From: Desulfobulbaceae bacterium
Lineage (GTDB): Bacteria > Desulfobacterota > Desulfobulbia > Desulfobulbales > Desulfobulbaceae
Assembly: GCA_026987195.1 (NCBI GenBank)
Contig: JALSNC010000301.1
Span: 1-64,000, forward strand
DNA length: 64,000 nt
Direction: 5' to 3'
Shown here in pieces: positions 1-8,111 of this stretch. Numbering within the stretch: the stretch's first letter is position 1; every line of letters begins with the position of its first letter. The position numbers were made by a program, and so were the translations under genes. The notes beneath the pieces were generated by a model. The model ran no database searches, was not told the origin of the DNA, and saw nothing but the letters and a program-made list of their open reading frames with translations.

Positions 1-1
1 G

Positions 2-556
2 CACGGCGCCATGAAACACGCCATCGGCCCCAGGCGTGAGATCGGTATCCGCACGGTCTTCAATATTCTCGGCCCCATGACCAACCCGGCACGGACCACG
101 GTCCAGCTCACCGGTGTCTTTGCCCGTGAGCTGACCTCGGTCCTGGCCGAGGTCCTGGTGCGGCTGGGCATGCAGCGGACCCTTGTGGTCTGGGGCGAGG
201 GCAACCTGGACGAGATGACCATCACCGGCACCACCCACGTGGCCGACGGCCGCAGGGGGCGGGTAGAGACCTACACCGTGGAGCCCGAGGACGTCGGCCT
301 TGCCAGGGCCGGCCTGGACGACATCCGCGGCGGCGCCACCGCCGGCGAGTCGGCGGACATGGTACGGGCAGTGCTGGACAATACCCCCGGCCCCAGGCTG
401 GACATGGTGCTGCTCAACGCGGCCGGTGCCCTGCTGGCTGCCGGCCGGGTGGAGGACCTGCGGGCCGGTGTGGACATGGCCCGGGAGATCATTGCCTCGG
501 GCGCGGCCCGGGAAAAACTCGATCAGCTTGTCGCATTCTGCCGCCAGGCGGCCTGA
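2..556 (+). CDS. trpD: Anthranilate phosphoribosyltransferase, C-terminal part (5' end outside window)
   Basis: TrpD transfers a phosphoribosyl group from PRPP to anthranilate, the second step of tryptophan synthesis, in the cytoplasm. The frame is open from the window edge. The visible part begins HGAMKHAIGPRREIGIRT and continues FNILGPMTNPA, the conserved block of the C-terminal nucleoside-phosphorylase-like domain. A later GEGNLDEMTITGTT stretch matches the family's G-x-G-x-DE region. Only about 185 of the roughly 340 residues expected are here, so the N-terminal domain lies upstream. trpC follows after 23 bases and trpF overlaps trpC, so this is the tail of a trp operon running into the window. 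Confidence 0.95.
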   Translation, partial: HGAMKHAIGPRREIGIRTVFNILGPMTNPARTTVQLTGVFARELTSVLAEVLVRLGMQRTLVVWGEGNLDEMTITGTTHVADGRRGRVETYTVEPEDVGLARAGLDDIRGGATAGESADMVRAVLDNTPGPRLDMVLLNAAGALLAAGRVEDLRAGVDMAREIIASGAAREKLDQLVAFCRQAA

Positions 557-579
557 AAACCCGCTCAATCCCCAGGATC

Positions 580-1344
580 ATGATCCTCGATACCATAGTC
601 GAAAAAAAACACGAAGAGGTGACGGCCCTGCAGCGGACCGGCATCATCCCGCCCGCCGGGGAGGTCGATCCGCCACGCGGCTTCATGGCGGCACTCACCG
701 GCACCGGTACCATCGCCATCATTGCCGAGGCCAAGAAGGCCTCGCCCTCCAAGGGGCTGATCTGTCCTGATTTCGACCCGGTCCGGATCGCCGAGAGCTA
801 CAGGGCCGCCGGTGCCCATGCCATGTCCGTGCTCACGGACGAACAGTTTTTCCAGGGCTCGCTCGCCTACCTGGTCCGGGTCCGCGCCGCCGTCGACCTG
901 CCGGTCCTGCGCAAGGATTTTATCATTCATCCCCTGCAGATCAGCGAGGCCCGCGTCCATGGTGCCGATGCCATCCTCCTGATTGCCGCCATCCTTGAAA
1001 CATCGCAGATGGAGGACTATCGCCTCCAGGCCGAGGAACTGGGCATGGACGTGCTGGTGGAGGTCCATGACGAGGCGGAACTGGAGCGGGCCCTGGCAGC
1101 CGGTTCCAGGCTGATCGGCATCAACAATCGCAACCTCAGGGATTTCTCCGTTGACCTGGGGACCACCTTCCGCCTGCGGACGCTGATTCCCGATACGATC
1201 CCGGTGGTCAGCGAGTCAGGGATCGGCAGCCCCGATGACATGCGCCGTCTGCGGGAGGCCGGAGTGACCGCCGCCCTCATCGGCGAGAGCTTCATGCGGG
1301 CCTCGGACCGGGGTGAGATCCTGCAGCAGTTCCTGTCCGCATGA
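580..1344 (+). CDS. trpC: Indole-3-glycerol phosphate synthase
   Basis: TrpC closes the indole ring from carboxyphenylaminodeoxyribulose phosphate to give indole-3-glycerol phosphate. The 254-residue length fits a stand-alone TIM barrel. Visible family blocks are AEAKKASPSKG (catalytic lysine region), VLTDEQFFQGS, LRKDFI (second lysine), GINNRNL and VSESGI, in the order expected along the barrel. It lies 23 bases after trpD, and its TGA overlaps the ATG of trpF as ATGA, indicating translational coupling. Nothing is odd in length or motifs. Confidence 0.97.
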   Translation: MILDTIVEKKHEEVTALQRTGIIPPAGEVDPPRGFMAALTGTGTIAIIAEAKKASPSKGLICPDFDPVRIAESYRAAGAHAMSVLTDEQFFQGSLAYLVRVRAAVDLPVLRKDFIIHPLQISEARVHGADAILLIAAILETSQMEDYRLQAEELGMDVLVEVHDEAELERALAAGSRLIGINNRNLRDFSVDLGTTFRLRTLIPDTIPVVSESGIGSPDDMRRLREAGVTAALIGESFMRASDRGEILQQFLSA

Positions 1345-2003
1345 AGAGTTCCGGTCGCATACGAATCAAGATGTGCGGGGTCACCCGCCTGGAGGACGCC
1401 CTGGCGGCGGTGGAGGCCGGTGTTGATGCCCTGGGTTTCATCTTCTTCGAGAAGAGCCCGCGCAACATCGATCCCGAGGAGGCGCGCCTGATCATCGAGG
1501 CCCTGCCGCCCCTGGTCGATACGGTGGGGGTGTTCGTCGACCGGAAGCGCAACGAGGTGGAGGAGATCATCGATTTCTGCAGCCTGGCCTATGCCCAGCT
1601 CCACGGCAGCGAGTCACCCAAGTACTGCGAGCGGCTGGCGCGCTTCGCCTCGCCGTGCCAGGTGCTCAAGGTGCTGCGGGTGGGCCGCACCATGGACACG
1701 GACCAGCTCCACGCCTATGATGAGCACGTGCGCGGTTATCTCCTCGATACCCTTGCCAGTGGCAGCATGGGTGGCACGGGCAAGGTCTTTGACTGGTCCC
1801 TTATAGGCGGCCTGGGGTTACAAAAACCCTTTCTCCTGGCCGGCGGCCTCAACGAAGACAATATCCTTGACGCCCTGGCAACGGTGCGTCCCTACGGGGT
1901 GGATGTCAATTCCGGGGTCGAGAAGCGGCCCGGGATCAAGGACCACGAAAAGATCCGCAGGTTCGTGCAGATCGTCCGCAGGGCAACGCTGGAGACCGAC
2001 TGA
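1341..2003 (+). CDS. trpF: Phosphoribosylanthranilate isomerase
   Basis: TrpF performs the Amadori rearrangement of phosphoribosylanthranilate, the step before TrpC. The 220-residue protein shows IKMCGVT with the catalytic cysteine near residue 12, then DALGFIF, AQLHGSE, GTGKVFDW, LLAGGL and DVNSGVE with the catalytic aspartate near the C-terminus. Start and upstream stop share ATGA. It is the last gene of the trp cluster visible here: the next gene is convergent on the opposite strand and no trpB or trpA follows within the window. Confidence 0.96.
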   Translation: MKSSGRIRIKMCGVTRLEDALAAVEAGVDALGFIFFEKSPRNIDPEEARLIIEALPPLVDTVGVFVDRKRNEVEEIIDFCSLAYAQLHGSESPKYCERLARFASPCQVLKVLRVGRTMDTDQLHAYDEHVRGYLLDTLASGSMGGTGKVFDWSLIGGLGLQKPFLLAGGLNEDNILDALATVRPYGVDVNSGVEKRPGIKDHEKIRRFVQIVRRATLETD

Positions 2004-2039
2004 GCGGCGGCACGTCGCCTGCATCGGCTATGCGGCCGG

Positions 2040-2813
2040 TCAGCGGGCGATGACCAGGGCATTGGGAAAGCCTGATGCTTCCAGGTGTTTTTCGTATCTC
2101 TTTGCCCCGGCCAGCGAGGTGCCGCTGTAGACCATGACCCGGTAGAGGCTGATGCCGGCGGCCGGGAACTGCTGGATCACCACGTCCCGGCCCCGGGCGG
2201 CAAAGCTCCGGGCCAGTTTTCTCGCCTTTTCTATCTCGACAAACGATCCCACCTGGACATAGAACCTGCCCTTGTCGAAATCCTGGTGCTTCAGCCTGAT
2301 CGGCCGCCCGGCCGCAGTCCTCCCGGCGGCTGATACCTTCTCCCGTTCCCCGAGGGCGGTTATCTCCACCCGGGCCGTTCCATTGCGTATCATGCCGATT
2401 TCCCTGGCAGCACCGTAACTCAGATCAATGATGCGGTTCCTGACAAAGGGCCCGCGGTCATTGACCCGGACCACGGTGGTCCTGCCATTGTCCAGGTTAC
2501 GGACCAGCAGGACCGTACCCATGGGCAGAGTCTTGTGGGCTGCGGTATGATCGTGCATGTTGTAGATCTCGCCGTTGGCCGTGCGCCGGCCATGGAACCT
2601 GCCGCCGTACCACGAGGCCACCCCCTGTTCCCGGTAGCCCTCGGCAGAGGGGATGGGATAGTAGCGCCTGCCGCCGATGGTGTAGGCCCGCTGGGTGGCC
2701 TTGAGCCCGGACCCGCCCTTTCCTGGTCGTTCGATCCGGCCGGTGGTGCAGCCGGCCACAAGGCACGAGACGAACAGCCCCGCACACAGCAGGTGGATCC
2801 AGCTTTCTTTCAT
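2040..2813 (-). CDS. RlpA-like septal ring lytic transglycosylase lipoprotein (DPBB + SPOR)
   Basis: The 257-residue product starts with a lipoprotein signal (hydrophobic stretch, then VAGC at about residue 22). A double-psi beta-barrel domain follows (GVASWYGGRFHGRRTANGE ... TLPMGT ... VRVNDRGPF), with the Asp-Arg-Gly-Pro-Phe motif typical of RlpA. The C-terminus (FYVQVGSFVEIEKARKLA to the end) is a SPOR domain, which binds denuded glycan at the septum. RlpA proteins cleave or bind peptidoglycan in the periplasm. Its ATG overlaps the stop of the upstream multiheme cytochrome gene (ATGA), so the two are co-transcribed, which is unusual for rlpA. Confidence 0.88.
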   Translation of the reverse strand: MKESWIHLLCAGLFVSCLVAGCTTGRIERPGKGGSGLKATQRAYTIGGRRYYPIPSAEGYREQGVASWYGGRFHGRRTANGEIYNMHDHTAAHKTLPMGTVLLVRNLDNGRTTVVRVNDRGPFVRNRIIDLSYGAAREIGMIRNGTARVEITALGEREKVSAAGRTAAGRPIRLKHQDFDKGRFYVQVGSFVEIEKARKLARSFAARGRDVVIQQFPAAGISLYRVMVYSGTSLAGAKRYEKHLEASGFPNALVIAR

Positions 2814-4303
2814 GGCATGGATTCTGTCTGTTGATCCTGTTGGAGAAGATCTGAAAAACGCTGGCGGTAGAACATGCCGGCCGGACCCGTGGTATGGGGC
2901 GTATAGGGCCGCAGGCCGTCATCCCGGCCGCGAAGGTTGTCAAAACGGACCATCTCGTCTTCATCCATAAAGGAAAGGCGCAGGTCGAGGATCGGCCGGA
3001 AGATCCGGATGACCCCTTGCCGGTCACGGCGAATGATGAAGTCCTCCCACCGGCGCTGGCCATAGCCCAGGTACCAGATTCCAGGCCGCATCTCGCCGGT
3101 GATGCCGTCGGGCATGGCCGGTTCCAGCTCATCCTCGTCGCTGTAGAGATTGTGGTCGAGGAAGGCCTCTACCCAGGAGTCAGACTGCACGGTGAGCCGG
3201 TCCCACATCTCGTAGTCGTCGGTATCGCTGCGCAGGAGAGAGGTGGTGGAGTCATTGTATATCCACTGGGCATGACAGACCTGGCAGGCGACTTTGCGGC
3301 CATATTTCTCGTGAGCCGGATCACGGAGCGGTACCACCTGATGCCGGGCGCCGTCCCCCCGCCCGGTCAGGACCAGGCTGCCATCCTCCACCCTGATGTT
3401 GCCCAGCTCCGGCTTCCTGTCGCCCGGCTGCCATGCGTGGCAGGTACGGCAGGTGATCCGGCGACCTCCGGTGGCCATCAGTGTCTCGCCACTGTGGCAG
3501 TCGATACAGATCATGCCGCGCTGCTGGTGGATATCAGGGCTCAGATCATGGTATTCAACCCCGTAGGGCCGGATAAAGGGTTGCCTGGTGGTGTAGGGTG
3601 TCCGGTATTCCCAGTTGAAGTCATGCTCGAATCGGCCGTGGAAGTCCGCTCCCACCCGGTTGGCATAGTGACAGCTCAGGCACTGGCGATCAGCGGGTCG
3701 GGCCAGGAAGACATGGCTCTGCAGATGGCCGTCCGCATATTCCAGGTGACAGGCGGCGCAACCCGTGCCGCGACGGACATAGGCGTAATTATCTCCGGGC
3801 GAGTAGACATGACAGCGCAGGCAGCGGCGTCGAAGCATATCGTCGACCAGCTCGATCCGGTTTGCCGGGCTTTCGCTGACCGGAATCTCAGTGAGGCGAT
3901 CCAGCTTCGCGTTGGCGCCAAAGTGCTGCCGGACCAGGTTGACCGCTTTCTTCAGGGTGAAATGGAGGGAGTCTTCGCATCCCTGAACCTGTTTCTCATG
4001 GCAGCGGCCGCAGCGTCTGGCCATACGGTCCGGATGGGCGGGCCGGGCCACCAGACCGGCATGGGCCCTGTCCCTGTCAGCGGTGGTGTTGTCACCATCG
4101 TGGCAGTCGGTGCAGGCAAAGTCATGACCGGCATCTATCTGCAGCTCACCGTGGCAGCCGCGGCATCCCGGCCGGGGGGGTGGCTGCGGCGCCGGCTCCT
4201 GGGCCGGCGCGGGCCCGGACGGTGCCTTCCCCGGTTGTTCATCCCGGCAGCCGGTCAGGCAGAGCAGGAGCACGGTGAGCAGGAGCACGAAATTTCGATT
4301 CAT
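2810..4303 (-). CDS. Nine-heme c-type cytochrome lipoprotein
   Basis: The 497-residue protein begins with a short lipoprotein signal ending LTGC (cysteine near residue 19), followed by a Pro-rich linker. It contains nine CxxCH heme-binding motifs: CRGCH, CTDCH, CGRCH, CLRCH, CAACH, CLSCH, CIDCH, CRTCH and CQVCH, all within the first two thirds. The last 150 residues or so lack heme motifs. Such proteins carry electrons in the periplasm or at the outer membrane of metal- and sulfur-respiring bacteria; the partner here is unknown. The downstream rlpA-like gene overlaps its stop. No close named homologue can be assigned from sequence reading alone. Confidence 0.85.
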   Translation of the reverse strand: MNRNFVLLLTVLLLCLTGCRDEQPGKAPSGPAPAQEPAPQPPPRPGCRGCHGELQIDAGHDFACTDCHDGDNTTADRDRAHAGLVARPAHPDRMARRCGRCHEKQVQGCEDSLHFTLKKAVNLVRQHFGANAKLDRLTEIPVSESPANRIELVDDMLRRRCLRCHVYSPGDNYAYVRRGTGCAACHLEYADGHLQSHVFLARPADRQCLSCHYANRVGADFHGRFEHDFNWEYRTPYTTRQPFIRPYGVEYHDLSPDIHQQRGMICIDCHSGETLMATGGRRITCRTCHAWQPGDRKPELGNIRVEDGSLVLTGRGDGARHQVVPLRDPAHEKYGRKVACQVCHAQWIYNDSTTSLLRSDTDDYEMWDRLTVQSDSWVEAFLDHNLYSDEDELEPAMPDGITGEMRPGIWYLGYGQRRWEDFIIRRDRQGVIRIFRPILDLRLSFMDEDEMVRFDNLRGRDDGLRPYTPHTTGPAGMFYRQRFSDLLQQDQQTESMP

Positions 4304-4307
4304 AATC

Positions 4308-4336
4308 TTGACACTATACCATAAAATTGCTACATC
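4308..4336 (+). promoter_or_regulatory. Possible sigma70 promoter of tRNA-Thr
   Basis: A perfect TTGACA lies at 4308-4313 and a weak -10 candidate (TACATC) at 4331-4336 after a 17-base spacer, about 40 bases upstream of the mature tRNA. The -35 box touches the start of the divergent cytochrome gene. The weak -10 box keeps confidence low. Confidence 0.35.
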
Positions 4337-4377
4337 AATAAACCTCTATTCCCGCCTGTCTGGTGTGCATGTCATAT

Positions 4378-4454
<77 letters not shown>

Positions 4455-4458
4455 GAAC

Positions 4459-4501
4459 GAAAAAAGGGTCTGGCAGCGCTGTGCTGCCTGACCCTTTTTT
4501 T
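4459..4501 (+). terminator. Rho-independent terminator after tRNA-Thr
   Basis: A stem GGGTC-t-GGCAGC pairs with GCTGCC-t-GACCC around a short loop. A run of A precedes it and a run of seven T follows it. The A and T runs extend the stem and could let it work in both directions. Confidence 0.9.
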
Positions 4502-4549
4502 ATTCGAGAATCTTCGTGTTGCCTGCTGCGGATGATGAGCTGTTTTTTT

Positions 4550-4707
4550 GTAAGCGCTCACAGGCAGCGCATCTTTGCACGGTCGCGTTTGTCAGCATAG
4601 AGGGGCTATAGCGAACAAACGCGCCTGCACAAATATTGCACTACCTGTGAACGCTTACAGCTCTGAGGTTGTGAAACCGCATAGTTGCCAACCCTGTGAG
4701 GGGTTTC
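4550..4707. mobile_element. Type I palindromic MITE (158 bp), copy 1
   Basis: The element begins GTAAGCGCTCACAGG and ends CCTGTGAGGGGTTTC, imperfect terminal inverted repeats. It is flanked by GTTTTTTT (4542-4549) and GTTTCTTT (4708-4715), a 7/8 match as expected of an aged 8-bp target duplication. The interior is a long palindrome with arms CGCGTTTGT and ACAAACGCG. It ends directly before the stop codon region of the TauE/SafE gene. Confidence 0.8.
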
Positions 4708-4715
4708 GTTTCTTT

Positions 4716-5501
4716 TCAGTTCAGCGAGGAGAGGGCTGTCAGGCCGATCCTGAGTGCGGCCAGGCCGATACAGACAGCCAGGATGATCCGCAGGGTGTCC
4801 ACCCTGACCCTTCTGCTCAGGCTGGCGCCGAGATAGGCCGCCGGCAGGACCGTGGCCACGATGGGCAGGGTGAGGGGCCAGTCGATCTGGGCGGTCAACG
4901 CCTTGCCGAGCAAGGCGGCAAGGGTGGAGAGGAAGACAATGGCCAGGTTGCTGCCAATGGCGATGCGGGTCGGGACCTTTACAAACACCGTCATGAGGGG
5001 GATGAGGATGAAGGATCCGCCCTGGCCCACCAGGCCACTGAAGAAGCCCACCACCACGGAGACCGCCAATGCCCGCAACCTGTTGAAGGAAAAGTGCGCC
5101 AGGTCCGGATATTCGGCCTCTTTCCTCTTCGGCAGCGCGATCAGGACCGCGGCCACGAAGGCCATGATCGCAAAGACCAGCAGCAGGTGGCTGTTGTCGA
5201 TGTGACCGGCGCTGGCCCCGCCGATGAAGGACGACGCGAACAGGGTGATGCCCATCCACAGGACCAGGGACGGCGAGAGAAAGTGGTGCCTGGTATGGGT
5301 GAGGCCGCCGGAGATGCAGGCGGCCAGTCCCTGGACAATGGTCAGTCCGGCAACCGTCTGCATGGGCAGCGGCGCACACCCGAACAGGGGCGGGACATAG
5401 AGCAGGAGCGGTGCCATGATGATGCCGCCCCCGATCCCCAGCAGCCCGGACAGAAAGCCGGTAACGACACCCAGCAGGCCGACGATGAAAAAGAGCGGCA
5501 T
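4716..5501 (-). CDS. TauE/SafE (TSUP) family membrane permease
   Basis: The 261-residue protein is almost entirely hydrophobic, with about eight membrane segments and the family's two Gly-rich repeats: GFLSGLLGIGGGIIMAPLL near the N-terminus and GFFSGLVGQGGSFILIPLM in the second half. TSUP proteins move small sulfur or organic anions such as sulfite, sulfoacetate or taurine. It follows selD by a single base, so the two are almost certainly one operon. That context suggests a selenium or sulfur oxyanion as substrate; this is inference. A type I MITE abuts its 3' end. Confidence 0.88.
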   Translation of the reverse strand: MPLFFIVGLLGVVTGFLSGLLGIGGGIIMAPLLLYVPPLFGCAPLPMQTVAGLTIVQGLAACISGGLTHTRHHFLSPSLVLWMGITLFASSFIGGASAGHIDNSHLLLVFAIMAFVAAVLIALPKRKEAEYPDLAHFSFNRLRALAVSVVVGFFSGLVGQGGSFILIPLMTVFVKVPTRIAIGSNLAIVFLSTLAALLGKALTAQIDWPLTLPIVATVLPAAYLGASLSRRVRVDTLRIILAVCIGLAALRIGLTALSSLN

Positions 5502-5502
5502 C

Positions 5503-6555
5503 CTAGATCACGGTCAGGCCCACTGTCTCGTCGGTGATGTCGCCGATCTTCACCGCTGTCGTGACGCCGGCCCCGTGAAGCCTTCGGACCAGCTCCGCCG
5601 CCTGACTCTCCGGAACAGCCAGCACCAGGCCGCCCGAGGTCTGCGGGTCGTAGAGCAGTTCCTCTTCCACGCTGTCGAGGTCACGCCGGATCTCCAGCCG
5701 GTGCCGAGCCACCATCTCCCGGTTGGCCCTGTTGCTGCCCGTGGTTTCCCCCTTGCGGTACATGGTCTCGGCATGGGGATAGAAGGGCAGTCGCGCATAC
5801 TCCACCATCACCCGGGCATCGCAGCCGTGGGCCACCTCGAGCAGGTGCCCCAGGATGCCGAACCCGGTGACGTCGGTGCAGGCATGGAGCTCGAAGTCCA
5901 GAGCCGTCTCCATGGCCGGGCCGTTCAGGGCCGCGAGCATGGGCAGGACATCGCGTTCCAGGTCGGCGAAGGCGAGCTTGCCGGAACGGACCGCGTTGAA
6001 GAGCACGCCCGAGCCCAGGGGCTTGGTCAGGATCAGGGCATCGCCGGGACGGGCACCGGCATTGGTGATGATCCGCTCCGGGTGGACCGTGCCGTTGACA
6101 CAGAGGCCGTACTTGGGTTCCTCGTCATCCACGGTATGGCCACCCACCAGGCAGGCCCCGGCCTCCACCACCTTGTCGTGGCCGCCCCGCAGGATATCCT
6201 TCAGCAGGCCCATGTCCAGCTGTTTTGATGGAAACATCACCACGTTGAGGGCTGTCAGCGGCCTGCCGCCCATGGAGTAGACATCCGAGATCGAGTTGGC
6301 CGCCGAGATCTGGCCGAACCAGTAGGGATCGTCCACCGGCGGGGTGATGAAATCCACGGTGCTGATCATGGCGATCTCGTCCGTGAGCCGGTAGACCGCC
6401 GCATCATCAGCCGTCTCGATACCGACCAGCAGGTTGGGGTCGGCCGGCGCCGGCAGGCCTTCGAGCGCGTCCGACAGAGCCGTCGGACCGATCTTCGCGG
6501 CTCAGCCGCAGGTGCGGGCCAGGCTGGTCAGTGTTTTTTTTCTGAATATCCGCAT
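5503..6555 (-). CDS. selD: Selenide, water dikinase, itself a selenoprotein (in-frame TGA = Sec18)
   Basis: SelD makes selenophosphate from selenide and ATP, the selenium donor for selenocysteine and selenouridine. A naive reading starts at 6369, but the same frame continues upstream through one TGA (6502-6504) to ATG at 6555. This adds an N-terminus containing TCG-U-AAKIGP and ADPNLLVGIETADDAAVY, both standard SelD blocks, and the full 350 residues. The TGA sits where other SelD proteins carry catalytic Cys or Sec. Downstream blocks include VDFITPPVDDPYWFGQISA, GGRPLTALNVV and GGHTVDDEEP. A hairpin directly after the TGA fits a bacterial SECIS. A GAAGGG ribosome site precedes ATG 6555. Confidence 0.95.
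6469..6488 (-). promoter_or_regulatory. Candidate SECIS hairpin of selD
   Basis: On the coding strand, 13 bases after the TGA, GTCCGAC and GTCGGAC form a perfect 7-bp stem around the six-base loop GGCTCT. The distance from TGA to loop (about 20 bases) and the G-rich start of the loop fit bacterial SECIS elements recognised by SelB. Confidence 0.7.
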
Positions 6556-6709
6556 GGAGCCCTTCTCGTTATAAGTTATTTCTATCAATTTTTATCAATT
6601 CATATTATATTCTTATAACAGGGCCACGGTGTGGCTGTCAAGGAGGAAAAGGCCGACAGGAGGCCCTGGCCAATGCTACGCAACCGGGACAGGAAGGATA
6701 TGGGATGGA
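6556..6709. promoter_or_regulatory. AT-rich control region between selD and the LysR gene
   Basis: The stretch 6565-6620 is very AT-rich compared with the surroundings. It holds inverted copies of GTTATAAG (6568-6575) and CTTATAAC (6612-6619), and two direct copies of TATCAATT ten bases apart (6583-6590, 6593-6600). Such symmetric and phased sites suit LysR binding. A TATAAT-like box on the minus strand falls here and could serve selD. Nothing coding is seen. Confidence 0.5.
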
Positions 6710-6891
6710 GTAACAGTTCAGCAGCACGCCATCTGCATGCCCTTGCGACTGCCCGCATAGCGGGCTGTCGGCGTCTCGCTGCGCTCGCTTGCCTGTCGGC
6801 CGGTCACGATCAGGCACAACTGAGGCACTGCTGAACTTTTATCAAAACCACCGGCAATTCAATGGGCTTGCCGATATCTGTAAGCTGTCAC
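6710..6891. mobile_element. Type II MITE (182 bp) directly upstream of the LysR gene
   Basis: It starts GTAACAGTTCAGCAGCACGCC and ends in a degenerate AAGCTGTCAC, with internal CTGCTGAACTTTTAT. The flanks GGGATGGA and TGTATGGA agree at 6 of 8 positions, a weak target duplication. The element stops 3 bases before the LysR start codon. Confidence 0.6.
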
Positions 6892-6894
6892 TGT

Positions 6895-7818
6895 ATGGAA
6901 ACACGTCAACTACGCGTATTTATTACGGTCTTTCGCAGCGGCGGTTTCACTCGTGCGGCGGAGATGCTCTCCATGAGCCAGCCTGCCGTGAGCGAGCAGA
7001 TCCGCGCCCTGGAGCGGCGGCTGGGATGCCGGTTGTTCGACCGGCTCGGGCGCTCCATTCAGCCCACCAGGCAGGCGAAACTGCTCTATCCCGGGGCCCT
7101 GGCCATTCTCGATGACATCAGCCGGCTGGAGCAGGAGCTCACCCGGCAGGCGAGCGAGGTCGCCGGCGAGATCCTGCTGGGGGCCAGCACCATACCCGGC
7201 GCCTACATCCTGCCGCGGATCGCAGCCGATTTCAAGACCCGGCACCCGGAGGTCTCCTTTACGATCCGGATCAGTGATTCCGCCGCGATCATCGACAACG
7301 TCCTGAACCACGAGCTGCTCCTCGGTATCGTCGGCACCCGGGCCACTTCGCCGGTCCTGGATTTTGTTCCCTTTGTCGAGGACGAGCTGGTGCTGGCGGC
7401 CTCGGCGGATCGTGAGCTTGGCAATCCCGTGTCCCTCGCCCGCCTGGCCCAACTGCCGTTCCTCCTGCGTGAGCAGGGATCCGGGACCCGGAAAACCCTG
7501 GAAGAGTACGTCCTCCGGAACGGCCTTGACCCGGGCCGGCTGAATACTGTGGCCGTGCTCGGCTCCAACGCGGCCATCAAGGAGGCTATCAAGGAGGATC
7601 TCGGTGTCTCCATCCTCTCCCGTATCTCCATTCGCGACGAGGTACACTGCGGCAGGATCCGGGAAATCGGGATCCGTGACATCACCCTGGGCCGCCGTTT
7701 CTACACGGTCACCCACAAAAAACGTACCCTGCCCAACCACTACGACGTCTTCCTCCAGCACCTGCGCCGGGCAGGCGAGAAACCGAACCCGGGCAGCCCG
7801 GAAGCGGCAGGGGTCTGA
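6895..7818 (+). CDS. LysR-family regulator, probably selenium-metabolism associated
   Basis: METRQLRVFITVFRSGGF opens a classical LysR winged helix-turn-helix (TRAAEMLSMSQPAVSEQI), followed by a linker helix and a type 2 periplasmic-binding-fold effector domain to residue about 300. ATG 6895 is chosen over 6862 because LysR proteins start right at this block. The upstream extension reads through a repeat element. The gene is divergent from selD and the shared spacer has symmetric AT-rich sites, so it likely controls selD and itself. A LysR subfamily tied to selenium metabolism is known; membership here rests on context. Confidence 0.88.
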   Translation: METRQLRVFITVFRSGGFTRAAEMLSMSQPAVSEQIRALERRLGCRLFDRLGRSIQPTRQAKLLYPGALAILDDISRLEQELTRQASEVAGEILLGASTIPGAYILPRIAADFKTRHPEVSFTIRISDSAAIIDNVLNHELLLGIVGTRATSPVLDFVPFVEDELVLAASADRELGNPVSLARLAQLPFLLREQGSGTRKTLEEYVLRNGLDPGRLNTVAVLGSNAAIKEAIKEDLGVSILSRISIRDEVHCGRIREIGIRDITLGRRFYTVTHKKRTLPNHYDVFLQHLRRAGEKPNPGSPEAAGV

Positions 7819-7833
7819 GCAGAGAATAAAAAC

Positions 7834-8049
7834 GTAACCCCTCACGGGGTGACTAACCATCGGTTTTTCCGGGCACAGTGGTGTAAGCGCTCCCAGGGGC
7901 CGCAGATTCGGAGTCTACGCTTACCTGTGCAGGCGTGCCTGACCGCAGGTAAGCGAGCGCAGCGAGACTCCGATAGCCTACCTATGCGGGCAGGCACGAC
8001 CGTGCAAAGAGGTAAGCGAAGACTCCGTGCGGTTCCTGTGAGCGCTTAC
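7834..8049. mobile_element. Type I MITE (216 bp, expanded), copy 2
   Basis: It begins GTAACCCCTCACGGG and ends CTGTGAGCGCTTAC, the reverse orientation to copy 1. It carries about 60 bp extra compared with the 157-bp form (GAGTCTACGCTTACC-like segments). The flanks are A-rich and match at 6 of 8 bases, which is not informative. Confidence 0.7.
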
Positions 8050-8055
8050 AAAAAA

Positions 8056-8092
8056 AATCCCCGGAGGTGATGTGCCTCCAGGGAGTTTTTTC
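8056..8092 (-). terminator. Bidirectional terminator between the LysR gene and the HEAT-like gene
   Basis: CCCCGGAGG pairs with CCTCCAGGG around TGATGTG with one mismatch. A T run lies on the plus side and an A run on the other, so it can end transcription from both convergent neighbours. Confidence 0.75.
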
Positions 8093-8111
8093 ACCGGATC
8101 ACAGAATGATA

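Noticed and set aside
4575-5537. Long plus-strand frame opposite the permease
   Set aside because: Low-complexity Gln/Gly/Asp-rich shadow of the minus-strand gene, no ribosome site, no family.
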